NCBI RefSeq assembly: GCF_900109145.1
Contig: NZ_FNYY01000001.1
Coordinates: forward strand, 434,001-498,000
Direction: 5' to 3'
Source of the DNA: Marinovum algicola
GTDB lineage: Bacteria > Pseudomonadota > Alphaproteobacteria > Rhodobacterales > Rhodobacteraceae
Length of the DNA stretch: 64,000 nucleotides
Below the pieces are notes generated by a model. The model made no database searches, was not told the origin of the DNA, and saw nothing but the letters and a program-made list of their open reading frames with translations. Each line of letters starts with the position of its first letter. The first letter of the stretch is position 1. Below, piece after piece: positions 16,075-24,781 of this stretch. The position numbers and the translations under genes were made by a program.

Positions 16075-17457
16075 TCATGCCGAGAGCGCCACCTCCGATG
16101 CGGCGACCTTGGGCCATGTGATCAGCAACACCGCCACGCCGGTCACTGCTTGGGCGGCCAGGCTCTCGGCCAGCCGGTCCAGCGTGCAGGTGAACCGGCG
16201 CTCGCCGGGTTTCGAGACCTCGACCGCCACCGTCACCTCCGCCGCGCCGGGCAGACCGCGGGCGCGCAGCCCGTCGACGATCCGTGTCGCCTGCCGCACC
16301 GCCATGTAAAGCGCCAGCGTGGTGCCCGGCCGGGCGTGGCGGGCGCAGTCGGGCAGGGGATCCTCGTCGCGGCAGGTGCCGGTGGTCAGCACCAGCGTAT
16401 CCGACACCCCGCGCGTGGTCAGCGACCGGCCGGCGCTTGCCGCTGCGGCGCAGGCGGCGGTGATGCCGGGCACGATCTCCACCGCGATGCCGGCCGCCTC
16501 CGCAGCCTCCAGTTCCTCGGTGGCGCGGCCGAAGATGCCGGGATCGCCCGATTTCAGGCGCACCACCCGCTGGCCGCGCTGCGCCGCCGCAACGATCACC
16601 GCGTTGATCCGTTCCTGCGGCCAAGCATGGGCGCCGACCACCTTGCCGACAAAGACCCGCTCGGCATCGCGCCGCGCCAGTTCCAGCACTTCGGCATCGA
16701 CCAGACGGTCATAGAAAATCACATCCGCCTCCTGCAACCGCTGCACCGCGCGCAGGGTCAGCAGGTCGCGGGAGCCAGGGCCGGCGCCGACCAGCGCGAT
16801 GCTCCCCTCGGGCGCATCGCCGGGCGCGCGTCCCTCGGCAATCGCTGCCTTCAGCGCCTGTGCCGCCGCGCGTTCGGCGCCCCGGGTCCAGGCCGCGCGC
16901 GGCGTGTCGGAAAACGCCCAGGCCCAGAAGGCGCGGCGCCGCGCGGGCGCGACGCGTTGCGCCACCGCGCCTCGCATCCGCCCCGCCAGAGCGGCCAGCC
17001 CGCCGAGGTTGGGGGCCAGCATCTGTTCCACCTGGGTCTTGATCTGTCGCGCCAGCACCGGGGCGGTGCCCTCGGTGCCGATCGCCACCACCACCGGGTC
17101 GCGATCGACCAGCGAGGGCGTCGTCAGGTCGCAGAGATCGGGCCGGTCGACCACATTGACCGGGCAGCCGCCGGCCTTGGCCAGCCCGTGCAGCGCCGCA
17201 TCGAGCCCCGGGCAGCCGGTGGCGACAAAACCCATGGCCGCGCCTTCAAACAGCGCCGGGGTGATCGCCCCGGCGTGATGCACCGCACGGCCCTCGGCCA
17301 CCAGCGCCGCCAACTCGGCGTCCAGTTCCGGTGCCGCCAGCACCAGCGTCGCGTCGGTCTTGAGCATCAGCCGCGCCTTCTGCGCCGCCTGTTCGCCGCC
17401 GCCGCAGATCACAACCCGGCGGCCGGTGGTGCGGATGAACATGGGAAAGCTTTTCAT
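16075..17457 (-). CDS. cysG: Siroheme synthase (multifunctional CysG)
   Basis: A 460-residue fusion. The N-terminal third is the precorrin-2 dehydrogenase/ferrochelatase part (FIRTTGRRVVICGGGEQAAQ, a nucleotide-binding fold; NVVDRPDLCDLTTPSLVDR). The C-terminal part from about residue 215 is uroporphyrinogen-III methyltransferase (ALVGAGPGSRDLLTLRAV, VVRLKSGDPGIFGRATEE, VPGITAACAAAASAG, TLALYMAV). It makes siroheme from uroporphyrinogen III, the cofactor of NirB. It is the last gene of the nitrate assimilation operon, 26 bp after the TrpD2-like gene, so cofactor supply is matched to enzyme synthesis. Confidence 0.94.
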   Translation of the reverse strand: MKSFPMFIRTTGRRVVICGGGEQAAQKARLMLKTDATLVLAAPELDAELAALVAEGRAVHHAGAITPALFEGAAMGFVATGCPGLDAALHGLAKAGGCPVNVVDRPDLCDLTTPSLVDRDPVVVAIGTEGTAPVLARQIKTQVEQMLAPNLGGLAALAGRMRGAVAQRVAPARRRAFWAWAFSDTPRAAWTRGAERAAAQALKAAIAEGRAPGDAPEGSIALVGAGPGSRDLLTLRAVQRLQEADVIFYDRLVDAEVLELARRDAERVFVGKVVGAHAWPQERINAVIVAAAQRGQRVVRLKSGDPGIFGRATEELEAAEAAGIAVEIVPGITAACAAAASAGRSLTTRGVSDTLVLTTGTCRDEDPLPDCARHARPGTTLALYMAVRQATRIVDGLRARGLPGAAEVTVAVEVSKPGERRFTCTLDRLAESLAAQAVTGVAVLLITWPKVAASEVALSA

Positions 17458-17483
17458 CTCGGTCTCCTCTCAGGCAGACATCC

Positions 17484-18440
17484 TCAGGCGGCCCGCGCGC
17501 GGTGGCGCCGGGCCCAGAGCGATTGCGCCAATTCTTCCGGCCGGTCATGGCCCAGCGTTTCCAATGCCAGCGCGGCGGTGCCCGTCACCACGGCCCGGGC
17601 GAAGGGATCGTCGCGGTCGCCGGCCCAGAGCGCGGCGAGATGCGCGGGGTCGGTGTCGCCGTCATCCAGCCGGCGGGTGTCGTCGGTCAGCGCGGGCGCC
17701 ACGCCTTGCCAGGCTGCGCCGTCGCGCAGGCCAAAACAGGCGATCTGCTTGCCGGCGTGGCGTTCGAACTCGCCGCCGCCGCCCTTGATCACCGTCTGTC
17801 GCGTCAGGCCGAGGTGCTGCGCCGCCTCGGTCTGCAACCCGCGATAAGACGGGTGAAACACCCCCTGAACCGAGGCTGCCGCGCCGCCGGGGTTGAACAT
17901 CCGGCAGACGGTGTTGACGCAGGAGCGCAGGCCCAGAACGTCGCGCAGCCGGAGCAGCGCAAACAGCCGGGGCGAGAGGGTTTCCAGCGGCAGATAGGCC
18001 ACGCCCTGGGTGGTGAGGCTCTGCGCGCATTCGGCCGGATCGGCGATCAGGGGAATCCCCGCCGGGCCGAGCGCCTGCCGCACCGCGCCATCGGCGCCGT
18101 TATAGCCATGCATCAGCACCCGGTGCCCGGCCCGCGCCACCAGCCGCGCCGAGAGCAGAAACCAGGGAAGCCCGCGCGTCCGGCCTGCGGCATAGGAGGG
18201 CCAGTCGAGGTCGGGGCGGGGCAGGGGCGGCAGGGTGGCGCCGGCGGCGCGGGCAAAGCCCGCGATCTCTTCCGGCGTTTCGCCTTTCATCCGCATCAGC
18301 ATCAGGAGCGCGCCGATCGCTTCCGGCGCCGCGCCACCGCGCAGCATCAGCGCCATTGCTTCCTGCGCCTCTTCCTGCGTCAGCGACCGCGACCGGCCGG
18401 GGCCGCGCCCGAGGATGCGGACATAGGGGGCCAGGCTCAT
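17484..18440 (-). CDS. TrpD2-like glycosyltransferase-family-3 protein
   Basis: A 318-residue protein of the anthranilate-phosphoribosyltransferase-like fold (TrpD2/YbiB group). The N-terminal helical domain (LTQEEAQEAMALMLRGGAAP, LLMLMRMKGETPEEIAGFAR) and the later LMHGYNGADGAVRQALGPAG and LRSCVNTVCRMFNP segments follow TrpD, but the phosphate-binding GTGGD loop of true TrpD is replaced, so it is not expected to make tryptophan precursor. Related proteins bind nucleic acid or have unknown roles. Its start overlaps the nasA stop by 4 bp and cysG follows, so it belongs to the nitrate operon. What it does there is unknown. Confidence 0.75.
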   Translation of the reverse strand: MSLAPYVRILGRGPGRSRSLTQEEAQEAMALMLRGGAAPEAIGALLMLMRMKGETPEEIAGFARAAGATLPPLPRPDLDWPSYAAGRTRGLPWFLLSARLVARAGHRVLMHGYNGADGAVRQALGPAGIPLIADPAECAQSLTTQGVAYLPLETLSPRLFALLRLRDVLGLRSCVNTVCRMFNPGGAAASVQGVFHPSYRGLQTEAAQHLGLTRQTVIKGGGGEFERHAGKQIACFGLRDGAAWQGVAPALTDDTRRLDDGDTDPAHLAALWAGDRDDPFARAVVTGTAALALETLGHDRPEELAQSLWARRHRARAA

Positions 18441-21067
18441 TCCGCCGCCTCCGGGGTGGCGCAGCGCGCCAGAAGCTCGGCCAGCTCGGGCCGGCAGGAG
18501 CCGCAGTTGGTGCCGGCGCCAAGCGCCGCGCCGATTGCCTCGACGCTCATCAGCCCCTCGGTCTCGATGGCGGTGAGGATGGTGTTGACCCCGACTGAGA
18601 AGCAGGAGCAGAGCACCGGCCCGGGGTCGGGCTGATCGGCCGGCGGCGCGCCGGTGATCGCCTGCGGTGCCTCGGCTCCGGGCAGAGTGACGAGATAGTC
18701 GCGCAGCACCGCCACCGGCTCCGGGGCGACAAAGAGCGCGGCCAGCAAGCGGCCCTCGTCGTAGAACGCCAGCCGGGCGATGCCGCGCGCGCTGTCGATC
18801 ACCGATTGCACCTCTGCCTCGGGCAGGCCGAAGAGCCTGCGAGCCTCGGCCTCCCAGTCGGCGACCGGCGTGGTGCCGGCCAGTTCGGCGCGATACCCCG
18901 AGGGCGTGCGGGCGCGCGCCCAATAGGCGCAATCGGGGGCGAGATCGCCGGCGGTGACGGCAAAGCCGTACCAGGCCGCCGCCAGTTTGGTGACGGCGCA
19001 GACCGCCGCCTTGCTTTCCGGCTGGCCCGAGACCGGATCGACCACCGGCGCCACCAGCGCGTCGATCCGGCCCGAGGGCGCGGTCTCGCCGGTCCAGTGC
19101 ATCGGTGCAAAGACGTCGCCCTGCTGCACATCTGAGCTGATCCGGGCGCGCAGGATGGCGTTGCCCTGCGGGCTCTGCACCTGCACCAGGTCGCCCGGTT
19201 CAAGCGCGAGCGCGGCGGCGTCGCCGGGGTGAATGTCGAGGAAGGGCTCGGCCAGATGCGCCGAGAGCCGCGGCGACAGCGCGGTACGCGTCATCGTGTG
19301 CCATTGGTCGCGGATACGGCCGGTGTTGAGCCGGAAGGGATAACGTGGCGCGCGTTTCGCCTCTGGCGCGCGGTGGCGCAGCGGCAGCATCCTGCCCCGG
19401 CCGTCGGGGTGAAAGAATTGGCCGTCGGCAAAGAAACGTCCGCCTTCGCGCGCCTCGGTCAGCGGCCAGCGGCGGGGCGCCAGCATGTCGTAATCCGGGT
19501 CGTCGAGATCGCGCAGGGCCGAGATGTCGAAATCGCGGCCGAAGTAGCCGGCAATGCCGGAGAGTGCGGCGTATTCACGGAAGATCTCGGCAGGGGCCTG
19601 ATAGTCGAAGGCGGCGCGAAAGCCCATGCGGCGGCCGACATCGGCCAGGATGTCCCAGTCGGGCCGCGCCTGGCCCGGCGCCGGCAGGACGCTGCGCTGC
19701 CGGCTGATGGTGCGGTCGGAATTGGTGACGGTGCCGCTTTTCTCGGCCCAGGCGGCGGCGGGCAGGAGCACATCGGCCAGCCGCGCGGTATCGGTCTCGG
19801 CGGTGATGTCGGAGACCACGGTGAAATCGCAGCCGGAAATGGCGTCGCGCACCGCGTCGGCATCGGGCATCGAGACCGCCGGGTTGGTATGGATGATCCA
19901 GAGCGCCTTGATCCGGCCGTCGCCCACCGCCTGAAACATGTCGACGGCCTTGAGCCCCTGGGTCTCGGGCATTGCTGGCGCCTGCCAGAATTCGCGCACG
20001 GCGGTGCGGTGGCTGGGGTTCTCGATATCGAGGTGGCAGGCCAGCATATTGGCCAGGCCGCCCACTTCCCGCCCACCCATGGCATTGGGCTGGCCGGTGA
20101 CGGAAAACGGCCCCGCGCCCGGCTTGCCGATGCGCCCGGTTGCCAGATGACAATTGAGAATGGCATTGACCTTGTCGGCCCCGGACGAGGATTGGTTCAC
20201 CCCCTGGCTGAAGACGGTAACCACCTTGTCATGCCGCATCCAGAGCTGGCAAAAGGCGGCGATCTCGGCCTCGCTCAGCCCGGTGACCGTGGGATCATCG
20301 GCATAGGCGGCCTCGAGCGCGGCGTCGAAACCATCGACATTGCGCAGGTAGGCTTTGTCAAAGGCGCCGCCCTCGTAGATCTCGACCAGAAGCCGGTTGA
20401 ATAGCGCCACGTCGCTGCCAGAGGCGAGCGCCAGGTGCATGTCGGCGCCGTCGCAGCTGGCGGTGCGGCGCGGGTCGACGACGACGATCTTTGTCCCGCG
20501 TTTCGCCCGCGCGGCCAGCACCCGCTGATAGAGCACCGGATGGCACCAGGCGAGGTTGGAACCCACCAGAACCACGAGGTCGGCCGCGTCAAGATCCTCG
20601 TAGGAGCCGGGCACGGTATCGGTGCCGAAGGCGCGCTTGTGGCCGGCGACGGTCGAGGCCATGCAGAGCCGCGAATTGGTGTCGATATTGGCCGAGCCGA
20701 TAAAGCCTTTCATCAGCTTGTTGGCGACGTAATAATCCTCGGTCAGCAATTGGCCCGAGACGTAGAAGGCCACCGAATCCGGCCCGTGCCGCGCGATGGT
20801 GTCGGAGAACTTTTTGGCGACCAGGTCGAGCGCGCTGTCCCAGCCCACCTCCTGCCCGCTGATGCGCGGGGCGAGCAGGCGACCGGCCCGGTCGAGCGTG
20901 TCCCCGAGCGCCGAGCCCTTGGAGCAGAGCCTGCCGCGATTGGCCGGGTGGTCCGGATCCCCCCTGACGTCCAGACCACCCGCGCCGTCCGGGCGCAGGA
21001 TGACCCCGCATCCCACGCCGCAATAGGGGCAGGTAGACCGTGTTTCACTCACACCCGCCCCGTCCAT
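18437..21067 (-). CDS. nasA: Assimilatory nitrate reductase catalytic subunit
   Basis: An 876-residue molybdopterin enzyme. The N-terminal [4Fe-4S] site is Cys13, Cys16 and Cys20 (CPYCGVGCG) with a fourth Cys in RLCSKGSALGDTL; the molybdopterin core includes YVSGQLLTEDYYVANKLMKG, INTNSRLCMAS-like and VLVGSNLAWCHPVLYQR. The molydopterin-dinucleotide domain is near residues 650-760 (RLNTGRIRDQWHTMTRT). The last 60 residues add a BFD-like [2Fe-2S] domain (LCSCFSVGVNTI and NCGSCRPEL), as in Klebsiella NasA. It reduces nitrate to nitrite in the cytoplasm. It overlaps nirD by one base and the TrpD2-like gene by four. Confidence 0.95.
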   Translation of the reverse strand: MDGAGVSETRSTCPYCGVGCGVILRPDGAGGLDVRGDPDHPANRGRLCSKGSALGDTLDRAGRLLAPRISGQEVGWDSALDLVAKKFSDTIARHGPDSVAFYVSGQLLTEDYYVANKLMKGFIGSANIDTNSRLCMASTVAGHKRAFGTDTVPGSYEDLDAADLVVLVGSNLAWCHPVLYQRVLAARAKRGTKIVVVDPRRTASCDGADMHLALASGSDVALFNRLLVEIYEGGAFDKAYLRNVDGFDAALEAAYADDPTVTGLSEAEIAAFCQLWMRHDKVVTVFSQGVNQSSSGADKVNAILNCHLATGRIGKPGAGPFSVTGQPNAMGGREVGGLANMLACHLDIENPSHRTAVREFWQAPAMPETQGLKAVDMFQAVGDGRIKALWIIHTNPAVSMPDADAVRDAISGCDFTVVSDITAETDTARLADVLLPAAAWAEKSGTVTNSDRTISRQRSVLPAPGQARPDWDILADVGRRMGFRAAFDYQAPAEIFREYAALSGIAGYFGRDFDISALRDLDDPDYDMLAPRRWPLTEAREGGRFFADGQFFHPDGRGRMLPLRHRAPEAKRAPRYPFRLNTGRIRDQWHTMTRTALSPRLSAHLAEPFLDIHPGDAAALALEPGDLVQVQSPQGNAILRARISSDVQQGDVFAPMHWTGETAPSGRIDALVAPVVDPVSGQPESKAAVCAVTKLAAAWYGFAVTAGDLAPDCAYWARARTPSGYRAELAGTTPVADWEAEARRLFGLPEAEVQSVIDSARGIARLAFYDEGRLLAALFVAPEPVAVLRDYLVTLPGAEAPQAITGAPPADQPDPGPVLCSCFSVGVNTILTAIETEGLMSVEAIGAALGAGTNCGSCRPELAELLARCATPEAAE

Positions 21068-21399
21068 CACGCCGCACTCCGATGCGCGAGTTTGGTGGTG
21101 TCGATCAGGATCCTCCCATCCTCGACCCGCACCGGATAGGTCGCGATGCGGCCCTCGTCGGCGCCCTGCGCCTGACCGGTGTTCAGATCGAACACCCAGT
21201 TGTGCAGCGGGCAGGTAACCGACTGGCCGTGCACGATGCCGTGGTTCAGCGGCCCGCCCTTGTGCGGGCAGCGGTCGGAGGTGGCAAAGACCTCGTCCGG
21301 CGCGGTGCGAAACAGCGCCACGCAACCGACCTTGGTCTTGATCACCCGGGCGCCGCGCAGCGGGATGTCGTTGATGTCTCCGATGTCGAGCCAGCTCAT
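21067..21399 (-). CDS. nirD: Nitrite reductase small subunit, Rieske-type
   Basis: A 110-residue Rieske-fold protein. It keeps both ligand pairs, Cys44-x-His46 (RCPHKGGPLNHG) and Cys63-x2-His66 (VTCPLHNWVFD), so it should hold a [2Fe-2S] cluster, unlike enterobacterial NirD, which has lost the ligands. It partners NirB in NADH-dependent nitrite reduction to ammonium. It overlaps nirB by 4 bp and nasA by one base (TGATG), a sign of tight translational coupling. Confidence 0.93.
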   Translation of the reverse strand: MSWLDIGDINDIPLRGARVIKTKVGCVALFRTAPDEVFATSDRCPHKGGPLNHGIVHGQSVTCPLHNWVFDLNTGQAQGADEGRIATYPVRVEDGRILIDTTKLAHRSAA

Positions 21400-23828
21400 T
21401 CCGCGGCCTCCAGGGTAAGATCGGCAAGGGGTTGATATTGCTCGGACTTGCTCTCGGCCTCTTCGGCCCAGGGGTCCTTGCGATAGATCGTTTGCGATAG
21501 CTCGAAGCGCGCGATCAACGCCGCGCGTTCCTCGAGGTCGTCGACTACACGCTCTTTCACCCAGTCGAGACCCACCTTGGCGACCCATTTGTAGGGCCGG
21601 TCGAGGTATTTGGCGTTCTCGCGGTAGAGCTGCATGAAGGCGGTGGCGAGGTCGATCGCCTCCTGCTCGGTCCTGGCTTCGGCCAGCCGCTCGGTTTCCT
21701 TCACGTCCATGCCGGCGGCCCCGGCGACACCGATCTGATAGCCGCTGTCGACGCAGACCACGCCGATATCCTTGCAGGTCGCCTCGGCGCAGTTGCGCGG
21801 GCAGCCCGAGACCGCCAGCTTGACCTTGTGTGGTGTCCAGGAGCCCCAGAGCTTTTTCTCGAGCTGGATGCCCAGCCCGGTGCTGTCCTGCGTGCCGAAG
21901 CGGCAGTGATCCTTGCCGACGCAGGTCTTCACCGTGCGCAGGCCCTTGGCATAGGCATGGCCAGAAACCATGCCGGCGGCGTTGAGATCGGCCCAGATCG
22001 CGGGCAGGTCCTCGCCCTTGACCCCCAGCAGGTCGATCCGCTGGCCGCCGGTGACATGCACCGTGGGCACCTTGTACTTGTCCGCCGCATCGGCGATGGC
22101 GCGCAGCTCGTCCGGCGTGGTCATGCCGCCGAACATCCGCGGTACCACCGAGAAGGTGCCGTCTTTCTGGATGTTGGCGTGCTTGCGCTCGTTGATGAAC
22201 CGGCTCTGCGGGTCGTCCTGATATTCCAGCGGCCAGTCGGCCAGCAGGTAATAGTTCACCGCCGGGCGGCAGACATGGCAACCGTTGGGCGTGGACCAGC
22301 CCAGCTCCTGCCAGACCGCGGCCTGGCTTTTCAGCTCTTGGCTCTTGATCAGCCGGCGCACGTCCTCGTGGCTGAGATCCGTGCAGCCGCAGATCGCTTG
22401 CGACGCCGGCATCTGGAAATCGTCGCCCAGCGTGACTTGCAACACCTGTTCCACCAGCCCGGTGCAGGTGCCGCAGGAGGCGCTGGCCTTGGTGGTGGCC
22501 TTGATTGCGCCGAGGTCTGTGGCCCCGCCTTCGATGGCAGATACGATGGTGCCCTTGCAGATGCCGTTGCAGCCACAGATTTCCGCATCAAGCGGCAATG
22601 CTGCAACGGCTGACAGAGGGTCCGCGGCGGCACCTCCCTGATAGGAGGGGCCAAAGATCAGCGTGTCGCGCATCTCTTCGATGTCCGTGCCGTCCTTGAT
22701 CAGCCCGAAGAACCAGTTGCCGTCGGCGGTATCGCCATACATCACCGCGCCGATCAGCCTGTTGTCCTCGATCACCAGCCGCTTGTAGACGCCGCGCGCC
22801 GGATCGCGGAACACGATGTCCTCGCGACCTTCGCCCTCGGCGAAATCGCCGGCGGAGAACAGATCGCAGCCGGTGACCTTGAGCTTGGTCGACAGCTCCT
22901 TCGGGACGAAAGCGCCGTCTTCGCCCAGAAGCGCGGCTGCGACGACCTTGGCCTGATCGTAGAGCGGCGCGACAAGGCCGAAAAGCTGGCCGTCGAACTC
23001 CACGCATTCGCCCACGGCATAGACATCGGGGTCCGAGGTCTGCATCTGCGCGGAAACCTCGATGCCACGCCCCACGGTGAGGCCCGCATCATTGGCCAGC
23101 CGTGTTTCCGGGCGGATGCCCACGGCCATGACCACCAGATCGGCAGGCAGGGTTTCGCCGCTGTCGAGCAGAACCGCTTCGGCCTTGTCCTCGCCCAGAA
23201 TGGCCTTGGTCGAGGCCTGGGTCTTGACGGTAATGCCGCGCCCCTCCAGATCCTTGCGCAGCAGATAGCCCGCGGCTTCGTCGAGTTGCCGCTCCATCAG
23301 GTGGCCCATCAGGTGCAGCACGGTCACATCCATGCCGCGCTGGGCGAGGCCGGCGGCCGCTTCCAGACCCAGCAGACCGCCGCCGATCACCACGGCGCTG
23401 CCGCCCTTGGAGGAGGCCTCGATCATCGCGTTGGTGTCATCGAGATCGCGGTAGGAGATCACCCCGGGCAGGTCCTTGCCGGGCACCGGAATGATGAAGG
23501 GCGCTGAGCCGGTGCCGATCAGCAGCTTGTCATAGGCGACCTCGCCGTTTTCGCCGATCACCACCTTGCGGGCGCGGTCGATGCCGACAACGCTTTCGCC
23601 GAACCGGCAGGTGACCTTGTTGCCATTGTACCAATCGTCGTCATGGGTGACGATCTCGGCATAGCTCTTTTCCCCCGACAACACCGGTGACAGCATGATG
23701 CGGTTGTAGTTGCCGCGTGCCTCTGCGTTGAACAGGGTGACTTCATAGGCGTCGGGGGCTTGTTCGAACAGATGCTCCAGCACCCGTCCCGAAGCCATGC
23801 CGGCGCCGATAACGACCAGTTTCTGCAT
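21396..23828 (-). CDS. nirB: NADH-dependent assimilatory nitrite reductase, large subunit
   Basis: An 810-residue protein with the NirB order of domains: FAD/NADH reductase (VVIGAGMASGRVLEHLF at the start, second nucleotide fold SAVVIGGGLLGLEAAAGLA), two BFD-like [2Fe-2S] segments around 420-510 (ICGCNGICKG, SCGTCTGLV, AICGCTDL, GCHVCRPAV), then the ferredoxin-like and siroheme/[4Fe-4S] part with CVGKDHCRFGTQ and SGCPRNCAEATC (about 640-690). It carries six-electron reduction of nitrite to ammonium. The ATG at 23828 has AAAGGA upstream; a GTG five codons earlier is less likely. It sits 11 bp after the GAF protein gene. Confidence 0.95.
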   Translation of the reverse strand: MQKLVVIGAGMASGRVLEHLFEQAPDAYEVTLFNAEARGNYNRIMLSPVLSGEKSYAEIVTHDDDWYNGNKVTCRFGESVVGIDRARKVVIGENGEVAYDKLLIGTGSAPFIIPVPGKDLPGVISYRDLDDTNAMIEASSKGGSAVVIGGGLLGLEAAAGLAQRGMDVTVLHLMGHLMERQLDEAAGYLLRKDLEGRGITVKTQASTKAILGEDKAEAVLLDSGETLPADLVVMAVGIRPETRLANDAGLTVGRGIEVSAQMQTSDPDVYAVGECVEFDGQLFGLVAPLYDQAKVVAAALLGEDGAFVPKELSTKLKVTGCDLFSAGDFAEGEGREDIVFRDPARGVYKRLVIEDNRLIGAVMYGDTADGNWFFGLIKDGTDIEEMRDTLIFGPSYQGGAAADPLSAVAALPLDAEICGCNGICKGTIVSAIEGGATDLGAIKATTKASASCGTCTGLVEQVLQVTLGDDFQMPASQAICGCTDLSHEDVRRLIKSQELKSQAAVWQELGWSTPNGCHVCRPAVNYYLLADWPLEYQDDPQSRFINERKHANIQKDGTFSVVPRMFGGMTTPDELRAIADAADKYKVPTVHVTGGQRIDLLGVKGEDLPAIWADLNAAGMVSGHAYAKGLRTVKTCVGKDHCRFGTQDSTGLGIQLEKKLWGSWTPHKVKLAVSGCPRNCAEATCKDIGVVCVDSGYQIGVAGAAGMDVKETERLAEARTEQEAIDLATAFMQLYRENAKYLDRPYKWVAKVGLDWVKERVVDDLEERAALIARFELSQTIYRKDPWAEEAESKSEQYQPLADLTLEAAE

Positions 23829-23839
23829 GTCGTTTCCTT

Positions 23840-24781
23840 TCACGAATACCAGGCGACGATGTGTGACACCTCGCCCTTGGAATGGATCGGCAGGGCCACG
23901 AAATTCTCGTAGCCGGCGGCAATTCCGGCGACGCCTTGGTCGACCACCGGCAGGCCGGAGCCCAGCACCCGGCCGATCAGCCCCTGCCAGGCAGCGGCGC
24001 GGCGCGGCTCTTCCGCCTCGGCGGCCCAGAGCCGGCCCTCGCGGGCGCAGATGCCGTCGATCAGCACCGCCGCACCGTCCTTGCCGACGCGAGCCGCGCG
24101 GGCGTCCCAGATCTCGAAACGCCGGGCGATCGGCGTGCCCCGCGCCGACAGCAGCGTCAGCACGAAGGTCTCGCCGCTCGGCACCGGCACCGGCAGGCCG
24201 AGACCGGTGGTCAGCCCGGCCTGTCCGGCGCTTTCCGAGCGGACGAAGCCATAGCTCGAGCCCAGGTCGCGCATCAGGATCGGCGTATTGGCTGCCCAGA
24301 CCGCCCCGGGCAGACCCTGGCCGCGCGGGAAATGCGTGTGTTTCGAGACAAATTCGAAATGTTTGGCGGCGCCGTAATAGCCGTCTTCGAGCATCAGCAG
24401 GTTGTCTTTCGACTGCCAGACCTCAAGCGCGCCGATCCTGTCCTCGCCGTCGCCGCAGAGCACCACGAGCACCGCCTTCAGCGCCTTGCCGTCAAACAGC
24501 GGCACCGCCACGGCGCTGGTCAGACCGGCCGCCCTGGCGGCATCGGCGCGTTTGAAGCTGGCCGGGTCCAATGTCTTGAAGACCACCGGGCGTTCCTCGG
24601 CCCAGGCCATGCCCGGCAGGCCTTCGCCCTTGGCAAAGCTGGTCTGGCCAGAAGCCGCCTTGAACTCGGTCAGATCGCCGTAGTTGCCGCCCGCCAGTTT
24701 CAGCACGCCCTCTTCGGGCACCCAGTATTCGGTGACCTCGATGAAGGTGCGCACCTCGGTGTCGGTCATCGCTTCCATCAT
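23840..24781 (-). CDS. GAF-repeat protein of the nitrate assimilation operon
   Basis: A 313-residue soluble protein with no enzyme motif. It is built of GAF-like repeats: repeat 1 (about 14-122, FAKGEGLPGMAWAEERPVVF then AAGLTSAVAVPLFDGKALKA), repeat 2 (about 122-225, FPRGQGLPGAVWAANTPILM then QAGLTTGLGLPVPVPSGETF) and a shortened third copy (about 265-311, AAAWQGLIGRVLGSGLPVV then YENFVALPIHSKGEVSHIVA). GAF domains bind small molecules or sense redox state, but no His kinase, HTH or cyclase is attached. It overlaps the ATPase gene by 4 bp and precedes nirB by 11 bp, so it is made with the transporter and reductase. Function unknown; sensing or tethering of the transporter are guesses. Confidence 0.75.
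   Translation of the reverse strand: MMEAMTDTEVRTFIEVTEYWVPEEGVLKLAGGNYGDLTEFKAASGQTSFAKGEGLPGMAWAEERPVVFKTLDPASFKRADAARAAGLTSAVAVPLFDGKALKAVLVVLCGDGEDRIGALEVWQSKDNLLMLEDGYYGAAKHFEFVSKHTHFPRGQGLPGAVWAANTPILMRDLGSSYGFVRSESAGQAGLTTGLGLPVPVPSGETFVLTLLSARGTPIARRFEIWDARAARVGKDGAAVLIDGICAREGRLWAAEAEEPRRAAAWQGLIGRVLGSGLPVVDQGVAGIAAGYENFVALPIHSKGEVSHIVAWYS

Noticed and set aside
18437-21427. An apparent 996-residue protein that would extend nasA upstream across nirD.
   Set aside because: The extra 120 residues are out-of-frame nirD sequence. The [4Fe-4S] motif begins 12 residues after the ATG at 21067, which overlaps the nirD stop by one base.
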